DNA from: a virus
Direction: 5' to 3' (one strand)
Length of the DNA stretch: 64,000 nt
Virus record (IMG/VR): IMGVR_UViG_3300046787_000316
Coordinates: 1-64,000 of that record
Position numbers and translations under genes: made by a program. Positions 6,926-15,749 of this stretch are shown one piece after another (the stretch's first letter is position 1; every line of letters begins with the position of its first letter). The notes below the pieces were generated by a model. It was not told the DNA's origin and did no database searches. It worked only from the letters and a program-made list of their open reading frames with translations.

Positions 6926-8696
6926 AACTTACACAAGTTTCATCCATAGCCTTTGCTGCTATATCACCTCTTAAAACCGATTCCGTTCTCATATAGTAAA
7001 GTGTTTTAACACCTTGCTTCCAAGCTTCTAAGTGAACCTGATTAATCCATTTTGGTTCAGCCGTTGCAGGGAATGCCAGATTTAATGAAACCGCTTGGTC
7101 GATGTATTGTTGTCTTACACCAGCTTGTCTTACTAAATCCAATTGGTTGATTTCTTTAAATGTTTTAAATACATCCTTAACTGAACTACATCTATGTTGA
7201 TGCTCTTCAGCGGTTACATCATTACATTGTACCAATTTGCCATCTAAGTAACACCACTCATCTAAGAAGTCTAAATCTTGTACAGAACCACCATCTGCTA
7301 AAATCTTATCCCATACTTCTTTGGTATTTTTACCAAGTTTACGAAGTACCTTTTCCAATTCAGGGTTCTTTCTAATGAAAGTTCCTTTTGATGTCTGTTC
7401 CGTAAATACATTAGCTGCCCAAGGTTCAATACCACTACTTACGTTACCACTCAATTTAGAGTTTGATACCGTAGGTGCTACTGCTCTTAGGTGAGTATTA
7501 CGGAATCCACTTTCTTTACACCATAGGGGTTCACCATATTCATTTGCTAAATCTCTACTTGCTCTTTCAGATTCAATCTTTAATTGAGAGAAAATCTTAC
7601 GAGTTTCAAATTGAGCTTGTAAACCTTCAAATGGTAATCCTTTTTGTTGTAGGTAAGTGTGCCATCCTAATACACCCAATCCCAATGCTCTACCTCTTTC
7701 TGCTGAACGAACTGAATTCTCAAATCCTTTCATATTTTTAGCTCTCTGAATGAACTCTTCCAATACACCATCTAAGAACACAGTTGCTGTGTACACTAAA
7801 TCCGTATCTTTCCATTCATCGTATTTTGCTAAGTTTAAAGAACTTAAACAACAAACAAATGAATGTTGCTCATCGGTATGTAGAACGATTTCAGAACAAA
7901 TGTTAGTCATGTGAACTTTTAATCCATTCTTTTTGTACATTTCAGGGTTTTGTTTGTTAACATTACCTTTGTACATAATATAAGGTTCACCCGTTGCTTT
8001 ACGTTTTTGAAGTATTTTACCCCATTTACGTCTAGCTTCCGAATCTCCTTCTTCTACTTTCTTCATAAACCTATCACTAATAACCACACATTGATGTAAA
8101 TTAAGCGATTGTCTATTAACATCTCCCTTTGGTTCTCTAATTTCTAAGAAATCTTCGAAATCTTTGTGTTCAACTTTGATGTTAACCGAAGCTGCCCCTC
8201 TACGAACTGAACCCTGATTGGTTGCAAGTATCGTAGAATCGTAGATTTTAGCAAATGGTATAATACCATCACTTGTTCCGTTTCCAGTGATTTTAGAACC
8301 GGCAGGTCGTATCATATTGATTCCAATACCAACACCACCACCATGCTTAGCTAAAAGCATTAATTCTAAATTCTTAGAACCGATTTCATACACACTATCA
8401 CCCACATCGATACCGAAACAAGAGATTGGTAAACCTCTATCTGTACCTGTGTTTGATAATACTGGCGTTGCTAAACACAACCAACCTTTCCACATATAAT
8501 CGAAAAACTTTGTTGCTAATTGTGGTTTTTCCAATCTCTTAGCAACTGCCGTAGCAACTCTCCAATATGCATCTTTAGGTTTCTCACCAGCTTGTAGGTA
8601 TGTTTTAGATATAGTTTTTACATATATCTCATTGTTACCCCAATGTGGGAAGTCTACATCTACTTCCCAACCATATTCTTCTCCGTAATTTCTCAT
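6915..8696 (-). CDS. nrdA: Class I ribonucleotide reductase, large (alpha) subunit
   Basis: Reduces ribonucleotides to deoxyribonucleotides for phage DNA synthesis. Visible residues: Cys93 in LPISCFG and its partner in FVCCLSSLNL (282/283) form the reducing pair; NICSE at 265-269 holds the Asn, thiyl Cys and Glu of the active site; the C-terminus ends ETCVSCEG, the swinging CxxC. At 593 residues it is shorter than E. coli NrdA (about 760). It starts directly in the catalytic region, so the N-terminal ATP-cone that allows dATP inhibition is absent. It lies 10 bases after nrdB and overlaps the following gene by 11 bases. Confidence 0.95.
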   Translation of the reverse strand: MRNYGEEYGWEVDVDFPHWGNNEIYVKTISKTYLQAGEKPKDAYWRVATAVAKRLEKPQLATKFFDYMWKGWLCLATPVLSNTGTDRGLPISCFGIDVGDSVYEIGSKNLELMLLAKHGGGVGIGINMIRPAGSKITGNGTSDGIIPFAKIYDSTILATNQGSVRRGAASVNIKVEHKDFEDFLEIREPKGDVNRQSLNLHQCVVISDRFMKKVEEGDSEARRKWGKILQKRKATGEPYIMYKGNVNKQNPEMYKKNGLKVHMTNICSEIVLHTDEQHSFVCCLSSLNLAKYDEWKDTDLVYTATVFLDGVLEEFIQRAKNMKGFENSVRSAERGRALGLGVLGWHTYLQQKGLPFEGLQAQFETRKIFSQLKIESERASRDLANEYGEPLWCKESGFRNTHLRAVAPTVSNSKLSGNVSSGIEPWAANVFTEQTSKGTFIRKNPELEKVLRKLGKNTKEVWDKILADGGSVQDLDFLDEWCYLDGKLVQCNDVTAEEHQHRCSSVKDVFKTFKEINQLDLVRQAGVRQQYIDQAVSLNLAFPATAEPKWINQVHLEAWKQGVKTLYYMRTESVLRGDIAAKAMDETCVSCEG

Positions 8697-8706
8697 AAAC
8701 TATTTT

Positions 8707-9720
8707 TTAAAATATATCATCCCAATTTTCACCTTCTCCTGCTTTAGAATAATCCGTTGGCCTCATTGCGAAGAAATCTGTATGAGTAACACCACCTGTA
8801 AGATGGTAGAACCAATCTAATTCGGATGCTTTCTTCTCATTGAATTCAAAGTAATCATCCCCACCTTGCATTGGGTTATATCCTAATTCTGCCAATTTTT
8901 CATTAACTCTCTTTGTGATGAATTCTTTCAAATCACCTGCTTTAAGGTTTTCTAAATCACCCATTTCAAAAATCTTATCGATAAACTTATGTTCTAAATC
9001 AATGATAATTTTAGCTGCTTCGTAGATATCATCTTTAGCTTCCTCTAATAATTCAGGAAACTCATCGCACATGTGTCTGAATAATTGTACTCCCATTTTA
9101 GAATGAAGAGATTCATCTCTAACACTCCACTTCATTTGTTGTCCGATTCCTTTCAATAGATTTCTCATTTGAAACGAATACAATACAGCGAATGATGAAT
9201 AAAGTGCAACTCCTTCAGCGAATGCCGAAAAGATTGCCAATGAACGTGCTACTTCTTTTCTAGCAATTGGATTTGTATCCAAATCTTTTGGAGTCCATTC
9301 AGCGGTTGTATTGGTTAATAATTCAAAACGTTCTTTCATAGTCGAATCATGTAAGAACCCTTCAAAATCATCTAACCCCAATGTTTCATTGAGATATGAA
9401 TATGCGATTGAATGGATTGTTTCTTGCGAACCAAATGCCATTGCCATCTGTCTAATCTCGTGTTTTGGAAACCATTTGGTAACCATACCAGTCCAATAAT
9501 CAGATACCGCACATTCTGTTTGAGCAAACCCTAAGAGAATGTTTCCAACTAAATGTTTTTCCGATGGTGAAAGATTTTCATTCCAATCCTTAACATCGCC
9601 TTGCATTGGTATTTCGGTGTGTAACCAAAATGCCTGCATTTGTAATAACCATCCTTCATTATAATATACTGGATATTCAAATGGTTTAAAAGGAATTCTT
9701 TCTGTAAATAATTTGCTCAT
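8707..9720 (-). CDS. nrdB: Class I ribonucleotide reductase, small (beta) subunit
   Basis: A 337-residue ferritin-like protein that generates the tyrosyl radical used by the large subunit. The metal site is seen in SQETIHSIAYSYL (E-x-x-H), FAEGVALYSS (E) and RDESLHSKMG (E-x-x-H). A tyrosine follows the first EXXH by four residues, matching E. coli Tyr122, so this looks like a standard radical-bearing subunit. It leads the nrdB-nrdA-unknown-thioredoxin run. The 95-base gap before it contains no TTTG/TAnnTTTG promoter that I could find. Confidence 0.95.
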   Translation of the reverse strand: MSKLFTERIPFKPFEYPVYYNEGWLLQMQAFWLHTEIPMQGDVKDWNENLSPSEKHLVGNILLGFAQTECAVSDYWTGMVTKWFPKHEIRQMAMAFGSQETIHSIAYSYLNETLGLDDFEGFLHDSTMKERFELLTNTTAEWTPKDLDTNPIARKEVARSLAIFSAFAEGVALYSSFAVLYSFQMRNLLKGIGQQMKWSVRDESLHSKMGVQLFRHMCDEFPELLEEAKDDIYEAAKIIIDLEHKFIDKIFEMGDLENLKAGDLKEFITKRVNEKLAELGYNPMQGGDDYFEFNEKKASELDWFYHLTGGVTHTDFFAMRPTDYSKAGEGENWDDIF

Positions 9721-9815
9721 AATTTGTTTTTTATGTTAGAGATGTAGGTATAACTATGGTTCGTTTTTATAAATTTTCTTTTTTCTTTAGAAAACTTTAT
9801 ACAACTTTTCAACCA

Positions 9816-11171
9816 TTACCCCATATTCTCAACATACTTTTTGTGTAATAATTTTTTCTCTAAATTCTCTCCGTTTTTAGAGTCTTTGGTTGCATTCATT
9901 CCATCTTGCGATGTTGCTGCGAATACATCCATAATCCCGTGAAAAGTATCAATCTTCGCTGGGAAAGTCATTCCATCAGGTCCAAATCGATTTTTAACGA
10001 TGTGAATACGACCTGTATTTGATAACTTATCCTTTGTTTTTCTACTAACACTCATAATGAAATCAGCCGTTTGTACTTTCTTATAAGAATCTCCAACTGA
10101 ATCTGCTCCAATTACTTCGTGCTCAATAGCTGCTCTGTTTGTTTGTGTTGCTGTCCAAATAGGAATACCTGCTTCACCACTCAAACCTCTAAGTTCCTCA
10201 TAGATTCCACCCAATTCAGCGTATAATCCATCTCTACCACTACCTGATTTTAATAAATCGGCGTAATCGATGATGATTAAATCCGGTGCAAATCCAATTT
10301 GTTTTAATTTTTCAATATGAGCTGCAAGAGTCTTAGAAGATGCGAACTGTGGTGGATAGTATTTAATACGAACTCTACCTGGCGTACCTTTAATTTTTCT
10401 GATAATCTCATCTTTCCTCTCTTTATGTTCCGAAGTTTGGATTCCAGTCAAAATTGTAGTGTATCGTTGTCCCACATAACTTTCGGATAACTCCAATGAA
10501 TAATGTAAAACATTTTTACCTTTTTGCAATGCCGAACATGCTATCTTTGATAAGAACCAACTTTTACCGATACCCGATGGCGCCATTACAACACCCAATT
10601 CACCAGGTCCTAATCCCCCATCCATTAATTCATCAATAACTTCCCACCCAGTGGATACCGAATTACGTTTTACATCTTCCATAATAAGTTCAAACTCATC
10701 GATGTAATCCATACCTAAATCCGATTCTACACCCACTTTGGATGCCGCCATCATTGTATCAATGATTTGTTCGTAATTACCTGCTTTAAGCAAGTCTACG
10801 GATTTGAATAAGGCCTCTTTAACCTTTTGATTTTTAGCAAATGTAAGATATTCTTTCTTTACATACGGTAAATCTTCTGAACCTACTTGCGTATAAACAT
10901 TTTTTAGTTGGTCAACTACGGTTTGTTTCAACCCTTTGTCCTCAATCTCGCCTACTTTGATTTTGAACACTTCCATTGTTGGAACTGAACGATACTCATT
11001 AAAGTAGTGCAATACCGAATCGATAATCCATTGGTTTGCTTGTGATTCAAAAAATGCCGGTTTAGTGATTTCGTTTACCTGTTCAAGAAACTTAACATCT
11101 GTTATAAGAGAAGCAACAACTTTAGATTGATACGATTGACCATATTTGACAAGTGTATCTATTGCTTCCAT
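9816..11171 (-). CDS. 41: Replicative DnaB-type helicase (T4 gp41 homologue)
   Basis: A 451-residue hexameric 5'-3' helicase of the phage replisome. The N-terminal 150 residues form the helical domain. The RecA-like core has Walker A APSGIGKS (197-204), then LHYSLELSE, Walker B LIIIDYADLL and the loop ATQTNRAA. Length and motif order match T4 gp41 and DnaB. It overlaps the upstream small gene by one base (ATG/TAA junction at 11171). Primase and clamp genes are not in this window. Confidence 0.9.
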   Translation of the reverse strand: MEAIDTLVKYGQSYQSKVVASLITDVKFLEQVNEITKPAFFESQANQWIIDSVLHYFNEYRSVPTMEVFKIKVGEIEDKGLKQTVVDQLKNVYTQVGSEDLPYVKKEYLTFAKNQKVKEALFKSVDLLKAGNYEQIIDTMMAASKVGVESDLGMDYIDEFELIMEDVKRNSVSTGWEVIDELMDGGLGPGELGVVMAPSGIGKSWFLSKIACSALQKGKNVLHYSLELSESYVGQRYTTILTGIQTSEHKERKDEIIRKIKGTPGRVRIKYYPPQFASSKTLAAHIEKLKQIGFAPDLIIIDYADLLKSGSGRDGLYAELGGIYEELRGLSGEAGIPIWTATQTNRAAIEHEVIGADSVGDSYKKVQTADFIMSVSRKTKDKLSNTGRIHIVKNRFGPDGMTFPAKIDTFHGIMDVFAATSQDGMNATKDSKNGENLEKKLLHKKYVENMG

Positions 11172-11413
11172 TATTTTTTAGTTTTCTTTCTTGCTAACTT
11201 TTTTTCTTCGATTGATAATTCTTCTACCGTTTCCGATACTTCTACTACCACTTTAGGTTGTTGGGTTGGTTTGCGAAGTGCTTTCCACTCCGATTTTGGA
11301 CAGAACGCCCATACACCAGTACTTACTTTGTTATCCGCTTCCGATTCGGTTACTCTACGGATTGTACCGATTTTATTATCCTTTGTTTCTTTTACTACTT
11401 TAATACACTTCAT
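11171..11413 (-). CDS. Small conserved protein between GroES and helicase, unknown
   Basis: An 80-residue protein. The first half (MKCIKVVKETKDNKIGTIRR, then GVWAFCPKSEWKAL) looks like a small folded domain with a conserved Trp-Cys region; the second half is charged and ends in a Lys-rich tail (ARKKTKK). It abuts the helicase start and is preceded by the GroES homologue. Similar short proteins are frequent in T4-type phages of marine and freshwater bacteria, without a known role. Confidence 0.6.
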   Translation of the reverse strand: MKCIKVVKETKDNKIGTIRRVTESEADNKVSTGVWAFCPKSEWKALRKPTQQPKVVVEVSETVEELSIEEKKLARKKTKK

Positions 11414-11440
11414 ACTGTTTGTCCATGTTTAGTTTAAAAA

Positions 11441-11746
11441 TTATTTAATTACCATTAAGATTTCTGATTCTCTTAATAGGATGTAGGATTTTCCACCTAC
11501 TTTGATGTCTTGCCCCTGATGATATGGTGGTAAAATTACCTCATCACCAACCTCAACACTCATTGGAATCAATGTTCCGGCTTGTGTATAGATACCAGGT
11601 CCAACCGATTCTACTTTTGCACGTTTTACATCTTCACTTCGTACTGAATCAGGGATAATGATACCACCTGCCGTTTGTGAAACTTCCAAATCTAATTCTG
11701 TTAGAAGAACTCTATCTCCTAAAGGTTTTGCTGTTTTGTCTGCCAT
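11441..11746 (-). CDS. groES: GroES-type co-chaperonin (functional analogue of T4 gp31)
   Basis: A 101-residue Cpn10 protein. It shows PLGDRVLL at the N-terminus, the mobile-loop region with TAGGIIIPDS, the VGPG turn and VGDEVILPPYHQG. Unlike T4 gp31, whose sequence is hardly similar to GroES, this one is clearly GroES-like. It probably joins host GroEL to fold the major capsid protein. It sits 3 bases after the RNase H gene. Confidence 0.93.
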   Translation of the reverse strand: MADKTAKPLGDRVLLTELDLEVSQTAGGIIIPDSVRSEDVKRAKVESVGPGIYTQAGTLIPMSVEVGDEVILPPYHQGQDIKVGGKSYILLRESEILMVIK

Positions 11747-11749
11747 TGT

Positions 11750-12808
11750 TTAAAATTTTGCTATGTGAGAAAATGTGGATTGTAACCAATCGGTAACATT
11801 CGGAAATGCATCCAACACCGATGATTTTAATCCTACTTTTAAAAATTCTTGTTTACTGAACTTAGGTACTGGCTCTTCGAATCTATCAATGATTTTCATT
11901 CTAAGGTTACCACTAAACGTTGGTTCAGATAACTGCATTAAGGTACGATTTCTTTCTAAGATTTCCAAATTATTTTCAAATAATTCGTGTCCTTTTATTT
12001 TCTTTGGTTGAGCTTTAATATACTCCAACATAGATTCAGTAGTATGAACTTCTTCATCTGCTAATATTGGGAATGCTTTAAGAATCGTTTTTAATCCTAA
12101 TCCACTAATACCTTCTACGTTATCGGATTTATCACCATCAATTATTCTGAAATTGATAAAATTGTGCGGGTGTATCCCAAATTCCTCAACTACTTCCGGT
12201 ATGTTATAGATTTTCTTTTTTGAAGGTGAATATACACTTACATCTTTGTTTACCAATTGTAAGAAATCTTTATCGGTACTCATTATTACAACTTTCTCAT
12301 TTTCTTTCTTTAATTGGGTTGCTATGTAAGCCATAACATCATCTGCCTCAATTCCATCGTAAATCATAATAGTAACAGGTAGAACTGAAAGTAACTCACC
12401 CAATCCCGTCATTTGACGTTTCATCGATGCACTTTCCTCTTCCGGTGTCATTTCAATAGATGCGGCACGATTCAATCTCATTTTGATTTTGTTCTTACCT
12501 CTCTCCGATTTGTAACCAGAATATATTTCTTTTCTGCTATTAGAACCTCCTTTACCATCGAATACGATGACAACTCGTGTAGGGTTGATTGTACGGATGG
12601 CGTAGCCGATACTTTTTAAAGTACCGACTATTCCCCCAATGTGGTCACCATTCTCATTAAGATTTGGTGCAGTTGACCAAGAACGGATAAATGTATTAAG
12701 ACCATCTATCACTAATGTTTTAGAGTTACGTTGTAAATCTCCAAAATCATTGTGTTCTCTATCTATTTCTTTTAGTATTTCTAAAAACCTTTTGTTAATC
12801 TGACTCAT
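11750..12808 (-). CDS. rnh: 5'-3' exonuclease / RNase H (T4 rnh homologue)
   Basis: A 352-residue FEN/PIN-superfamily nuclease that removes RNA primers and flaps on the lagging strand. The metal-binding acidic residues are visible in LVIDGLNTFIR, VVIVFDGKGG, IYDGIEADDVMAYIA and VIMSTDKDFLQLV, and the helix-hairpin-helix in IDGDKSDNVEGISGLGLKT. Length is near that of T4 RNase H (305). Its start overlaps the end of uvsX by 14 bases. Confidence 0.92.
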   Translation of the reverse strand: MSQINKRFLEILKEIDREHNDFGDLQRNSKTLVIDGLNTFIRSWSTAPNLNENGDHIGGIVGTLKSIGYAIRTINPTRVVIVFDGKGGSNSRKEIYSGYKSERGKNKIKMRLNRAASIEMTPEEESASMKRQMTGLGELLSVLPVTIMIYDGIEADDVMAYIATQLKKENEKVVIMSTDKDFLQLVNKDVSVYSPSKKKIYNIPEVVEEFGIHPHNFINFRIIDGDKSDNVEGISGLGLKTILKAFPILADEEVHTTESMLEYIKAQPKKIKGHELFENNLEILERNRTLMQLSEPTFSGNLRMKIIDRFEEPVPKFSKQEFLKVGLKSSVLDAFPNVTDWLQSTFSHIAKF

Positions 12809-13898
12809 TTCCTTCGTCCGTTGTTATTTCAACTTCATCCGATGATGTTGTTTTGTATTGTAAAATTGTTGCTTCGCAAATCCTACGATAGATTTGGTCT
12901 TTAAGATTTTCGTTTTCAAGTAACTTCATAAAATCTTTCGATTGGAATTTGAAAACTTCACCAGTATCAATATCTACATATTCATACCAAGCTCCACCTT
13001 GCTTAACCAACTTCTGGTCTTTCATTACTGAAATCCATCCTCCGAAATTATCAATACCTCTATCAAAGAAGATATCAAAATCGGCGTGTCTTAATGGCGG
13101 CCCCATTCTGTTTTTGATAACCTGGCAACGTACTTTAATACCTACGATTCTATCTCCGGCTTTAAGTTGTCCCATATTCTTTAAACGAACTCTAACAGAT
13201 GCGTGGAATGCTAATGCCTTACCACCCGATGTTGTCCAAGGGTCACCGAACATTGCGTTCATTTTTTGTCTTAACTGATTCGTAAAGATTAAAGCGATTG
13301 ATTGTCTACCAATCATATTGGTAATCTTTCTCATTGCTTTAGAAATGATAATTGCTTTATCGGTTGCATACCCATCTTTACCATAATCGGCTTCTAACTC
13401 CTTATGTGTCGATGCTGCTGCTACTGAATCCACTACGATAGTTACTAATCTATCTTTATCTCCTTTACGAACTTGCTCAATAATTGTTTCACATGCTTCG
13501 AAAATACCTTCTACGGTATCAACTGAAACATATAGGAGTTTTGAAACATCTACCCCAATTGCTTCTAAGAATTCTCTACTAACTGCGGTTTCCGTATCAA
13601 TCAATACTGCTACACCACCTTTACGTTGTGTTTCAGCAAGGAGATGGGCGGAGAGCAAAGATTTTCCACTTTGCTCTAAACCCGTAATCTCTGTAATACG
13701 TCCAACTGGCAATCCACCATAAGGGCGGTTTGATATTGCCACATCTAACATAGCGTTTCCGGTAGATACCCAATCCTTTACGTTGGTAGGAGCATCGCCA
13801 CCCTCATCTGTTAGAAAGTAAGCAATCTTACCATCCTTATTTTGTTTGTTTAGAGAATCGGCAAGTAAACCTGCTAAATCTTCTTCTCTTTTTGCCAT
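12795..13898 (-). CDS. uvsX: RecA-family recombinase (T4 UvsX homologue)
   Basis: A 367-residue strand-exchange protein for recombination-dependent replication. Walker A is GLEQSGKS (73-80), a Walker B-like strand is VTIVVDSVAAAS, and IALIFTNQLRQK matches the RecA L2-proximal strand. The C-terminus is acidic (EVEITTDEGNESD), as in RecA and UvsX. It follows gp32 by 12 bases, and UvsX works on gp32-coated DNA, so co-expression makes sense. Confidence 0.93.
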   Translation of the reverse strand: MAKREEDLAGLLADSLNKQNKDGKIAYFLTDEGGDAPTNVKDWVSTGNAMLDVAISNRPYGGLPVGRITEITGLEQSGKSLLSAHLLAETQRKGGVAVLIDTETAVSREFLEAIGVDVSKLLYVSVDTVEGIFEACETIIEQVRKGDKDRLVTIVVDSVAAASTHKELEADYGKDGYATDKAIIISKAMRKITNMIGRQSIALIFTNQLRQKMNAMFGDPWTTSGGKALAFHASVRVRLKNMGQLKAGDRIVGIKVRCQVIKNRMGPPLRHADFDIFFDRGIDNFGGWISVMKDQKLVKQGGAWYEYVDIDTGEVFKFQSKDFMKLLENENLKDQIYRRICEATILQYKTTSSDEVEITTDEGNESD

Positions 13899-13910
13899 TT
13901 GTAACTAATT

Positions 13911-14789
13911 TTAGTTGTTAAATAAATCATCGAATGCCGATGCTACATCATCCTTTGGTTTGAATGCAGGAGTTGCTTCCGTTTCCCAAGGTAAATCAGC
14001 TGGAACTTCTGCTGTGGCAGGTGCTGATTGGAATGCTGGCGTTGATACAACAGGTGCCGATGCTACCGGAGCTGCGGTTGGTGCTGCTTTTGGTGCCTCC
14101 AATGCTTCGTTTACAGGGTTACCTGTTCCGTTAGCCGGTGCAGATGGGTTTAACCAATTCTCTAACACACCTTTTAACTCATCATAAGATAATTCAGAGT
14201 ATAATTCTGTGATTTCTTTTTGACCATCTAACAATTGCATTACATCGGAATCATTTTCTAAAATTTTAGAAGTTGCTGGTTTTACTCTAATTGTAGTTGT
14301 TGGATAAGCTGCGTTTGATTCTTCGGCTGATACCACTTCTAAAACGATATCTCTACCACTTAATGGGTCTGTAATATCTCCGTAATCTGGGTCAGCGATG
14401 TAACCTAAGATGTCCTGATAAACAGTCTTACCAAATCCCCAAAATTTAACACCTTCGTTTTCTTTACCTCTTACGATAACAGGTGCGAAAGTTCTTAATT
14501 TTGGCTCCATTTTCTTACCTGCTTTCCAATCATCGGTATCGCCTGTACGTTTAAGTTTTTCAGCGAATTCAACGATAGGGTCTGGTCTTCCAAATGAAAT
14601 TGGTGACAAGTACGTCTTGTTGTTAATGTTGTAGTGAAAATACAATTCGATAAAAGGATTATCCTTATTGAATTTGTAAGGTACTAAACGGATTTGAGAT
14701 TTTCCGTTTGCCGGTTTCCAGATTGAATCCGACTTCTTTGTGTTGTTTTGTAAAGAGCTAAATCTCTTTAATGCTAATGAAATGTCCAT
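13911..14789 (-). CDS. 32: Single-stranded DNA-binding protein (T4 gp32 homologue)
   Basis: A 292-residue protein with the gp32 layout: a short basic N-terminus (DISLALKRFSSLQNNTKKSD), an OB-fold core that includes WKPANGKSQIRLVPYKF and WGFGKTVYQDIL, an Ala/Pro-rich linker at about 215-265, and an acidic tail ending ASAFDDLFNN. The zinc-binding Cys/His set of T4 gp32 is not seen. It is driven by the promoter at 14890-14921 with a leader of roughly 95 nt, long compared with its neighbours; T4 gp32 represses its own translation through its leader. Confidence 0.88.
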   Translation of the reverse strand: MDISLALKRFSSLQNNTKKSDSIWKPANGKSQIRLVPYKFNKDNPFIELYFHYNINNKTYLSPISFGRPDPIVEFAEKLKRTGDTDDWKAGKKMEPKLRTFAPVIVRGKENEGVKFWGFGKTVYQDILGYIADPDYGDITDPLSGRDIVLEVVSAEESNAAYPTTTIRVKPATSKILENDSDVMQLLDGQKEITELYSELSYDELKGVLENWLNPSAPANGTGNPVNEALEAPKAAPTAAPVASAPVVSTPAFQSAPATAEVPADLPWETEATPAFKPKDDVASAFDDLFNN

Positions 14790-14889
14790 TGCTTTTTTGT
14801 TTTAAAGTTTATAAAAAATTGTTTTTAAAGTTCAGGTTGTATATCGATATTACCTATATCTAAATATAACCTTTTCGTCTTTTGTTACA

Positions 14890-14921
14890 CAAATATACGA
14901 AAGTTTTTTGTAATTACCAAA
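14890..14921 (-). promoter_or_regulatory. Bacteroidota-type promoter for gp32-uvsX-rnh-groES
   Basis: -33 TTTG at 14921-14918, 20-nt spacer, -7 TATATTTG at 14897-14890 on the minus strand. It sits just after the stop of the DUF1599-like gene and leaves a leader of roughly 95 nt before the gp32 ATG. Confidence 0.85.
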
Positions 14922-15281
14922 TTATTTTGCCCATTTATTTCTAGTCACCAATTGTGAGATAACTGAATAAACTGCAAGGTCTTGGTAAGTATCTTCAATT
15001 GATTCTCCAACCTCATCTGGCTGGCCTAATACTACCAATTGTTTCAATCTTTGAATTTTATCATTTTTTCTGAACCATAGTCCACTTAATGATAACTTAA
15101 CATCTTCTTTGGTTTGAAGTGCCGTTCCTACGGAAATGTTTCCAGGTCCATAGTTTCTTTGTTTTTTACAAAATGTTAGATACATTTCATCTAAGATGTT
15201 TTTGAATTCCTCTGTCATTTGAGGATACATCTCTTCGCAATATGAGATTGCGGATTCTACTTTTTCTTTTGCGTCGGTCAT
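14922..15281 (-). CDS. DUF1599-like (nucleotide modification associated domain 1) protein
   Basis: A 119-residue, mostly helical protein. FCKKQRNYGPGNIS, WFRKNDKIQRLKQLV and DTYQDLAVYSVI follow the pattern of DUF1599/Nmad1, a MazG-like all-alpha family often found in phages with modified bases. Its role is unproven; a nucleotide pyrophosphatase or modification-linked function is inferred from family membership. The start ATG lies 2 bases after the stop of a 41-residue ORF, implying coupling. Confidence 0.6.
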   Translation of the reverse strand: MTDAKEKVESAISYCEEMYPQMTEEFKNILDEMYLTFCKKQRNYGPGNISVGTALQTKEDVKLSLSGLWFRKNDKIQRLKQLVVLGQPDEVGESIEDTYQDLAVYSVISQLVTRNKWAK

Positions 15282-15283
15282 AA

Positions 15284-15409
15284 CTACTTTTTAAGATTCC
15301 ATTTTTTGTTTAAATACTCGTAATAATTTTTGGTTTTGTTACCATTATATAGAAACCATACAATGTAGATATCAAACCACCAATCCAATCTCTTTAGTAA
15401 CTTTTTCAT
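15284..15409 (-). CDS. Small ORF of 41 residues, Trp/Tyr-rich, hypothetical
   Basis: It starts MKKLLKRLDWWFDIYIVWFL and ends NKKWNLKK, and may be a short amphipathic or membrane-associated peptide. The ATG at 15409 lies inside the end of the upstream gene and the stop is 2 bases before the DUF1599-like ATG. It fills an otherwise empty 90-base gap, which is unusual in this tightly packed genome. Evidence is position and an open frame only. Confidence 0.4.
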   Translation of the reverse strand: MKKLLKRLDWWFDIYIVWFLYNGNKTKNYYEYLNKKWNLKK

Positions 15410-15713
15410 TTTTTCGTTTTAATTTATGTTTAACTTTCATAGCCTGAGCGCATACCTCATACTCCTCATAATCTACGAGGGTTTTGATATTCTCATCTAA
15501 TAATTCCATGAATTCAGCACTTTCGATTGCGAGAGTGATTATGATAGCATCCTTAACGAATACTCTGGCGAAATTAACTTTATCTTTGTTGTTTCGTACA
15601 CCAAAGTCTACACCATTAATTATTGCTTTAGAGATTTCACATCGATGATTTACAAAAACATCCGATGGACTGGTGACTTTGATTTCAAATGGTTTAAATC
15701 TATTTCTTTTCAT
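15372..15713 (-). CDS. Hypothetical protein, 113 residues
   Basis: A small protein starting KRNRFKPFEIKVTSPSDVFV with a Lys/Arg-rich C-terminus (VKHKLKRKNEKVTKEI). No family is recognised. The alternation of hydrophobic and charged residues suggests a compact alpha/beta domain. The host-type -7 box ends only 4 bases before the ATG, so its mRNA is probably leaderless. Confidence 0.6.
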   Translation of the reverse strand: MKRNRFKPFEIKVTSPSDVFVNHRCEISKAIINGVDFGVRNNKDKVNFARVFVKDAIIITLAIESAEFMELLDENIKTLVDYEEYEVCAQAMKVKHKLKRKNEKVTKEIGLVV

Positions 15714-15717
15714 TATA

Positions 15718-15749
15718 CAAATATAACAAAAATAATTTAGAATTCCAAA
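15718..15749 (-). promoter_or_regulatory. Bacteroidota-type promoter giving a probable leaderless mRNA
   Basis: -33 TTTG at 15749-15746, 20-nt spacer, -7 TATATTTG at 15725-15718. The ATG of the 113-residue protein begins at 15713, so transcription would start at or next to the start codon. Confidence 0.75.

Noticed and set aside
13915-14187. A 90-residue plus-strand frame opposite the gp32 tail
   Set aside because: Its Ala/Gly-rich sequence is the reverse reading of the Ala/Pro linker of gp32.
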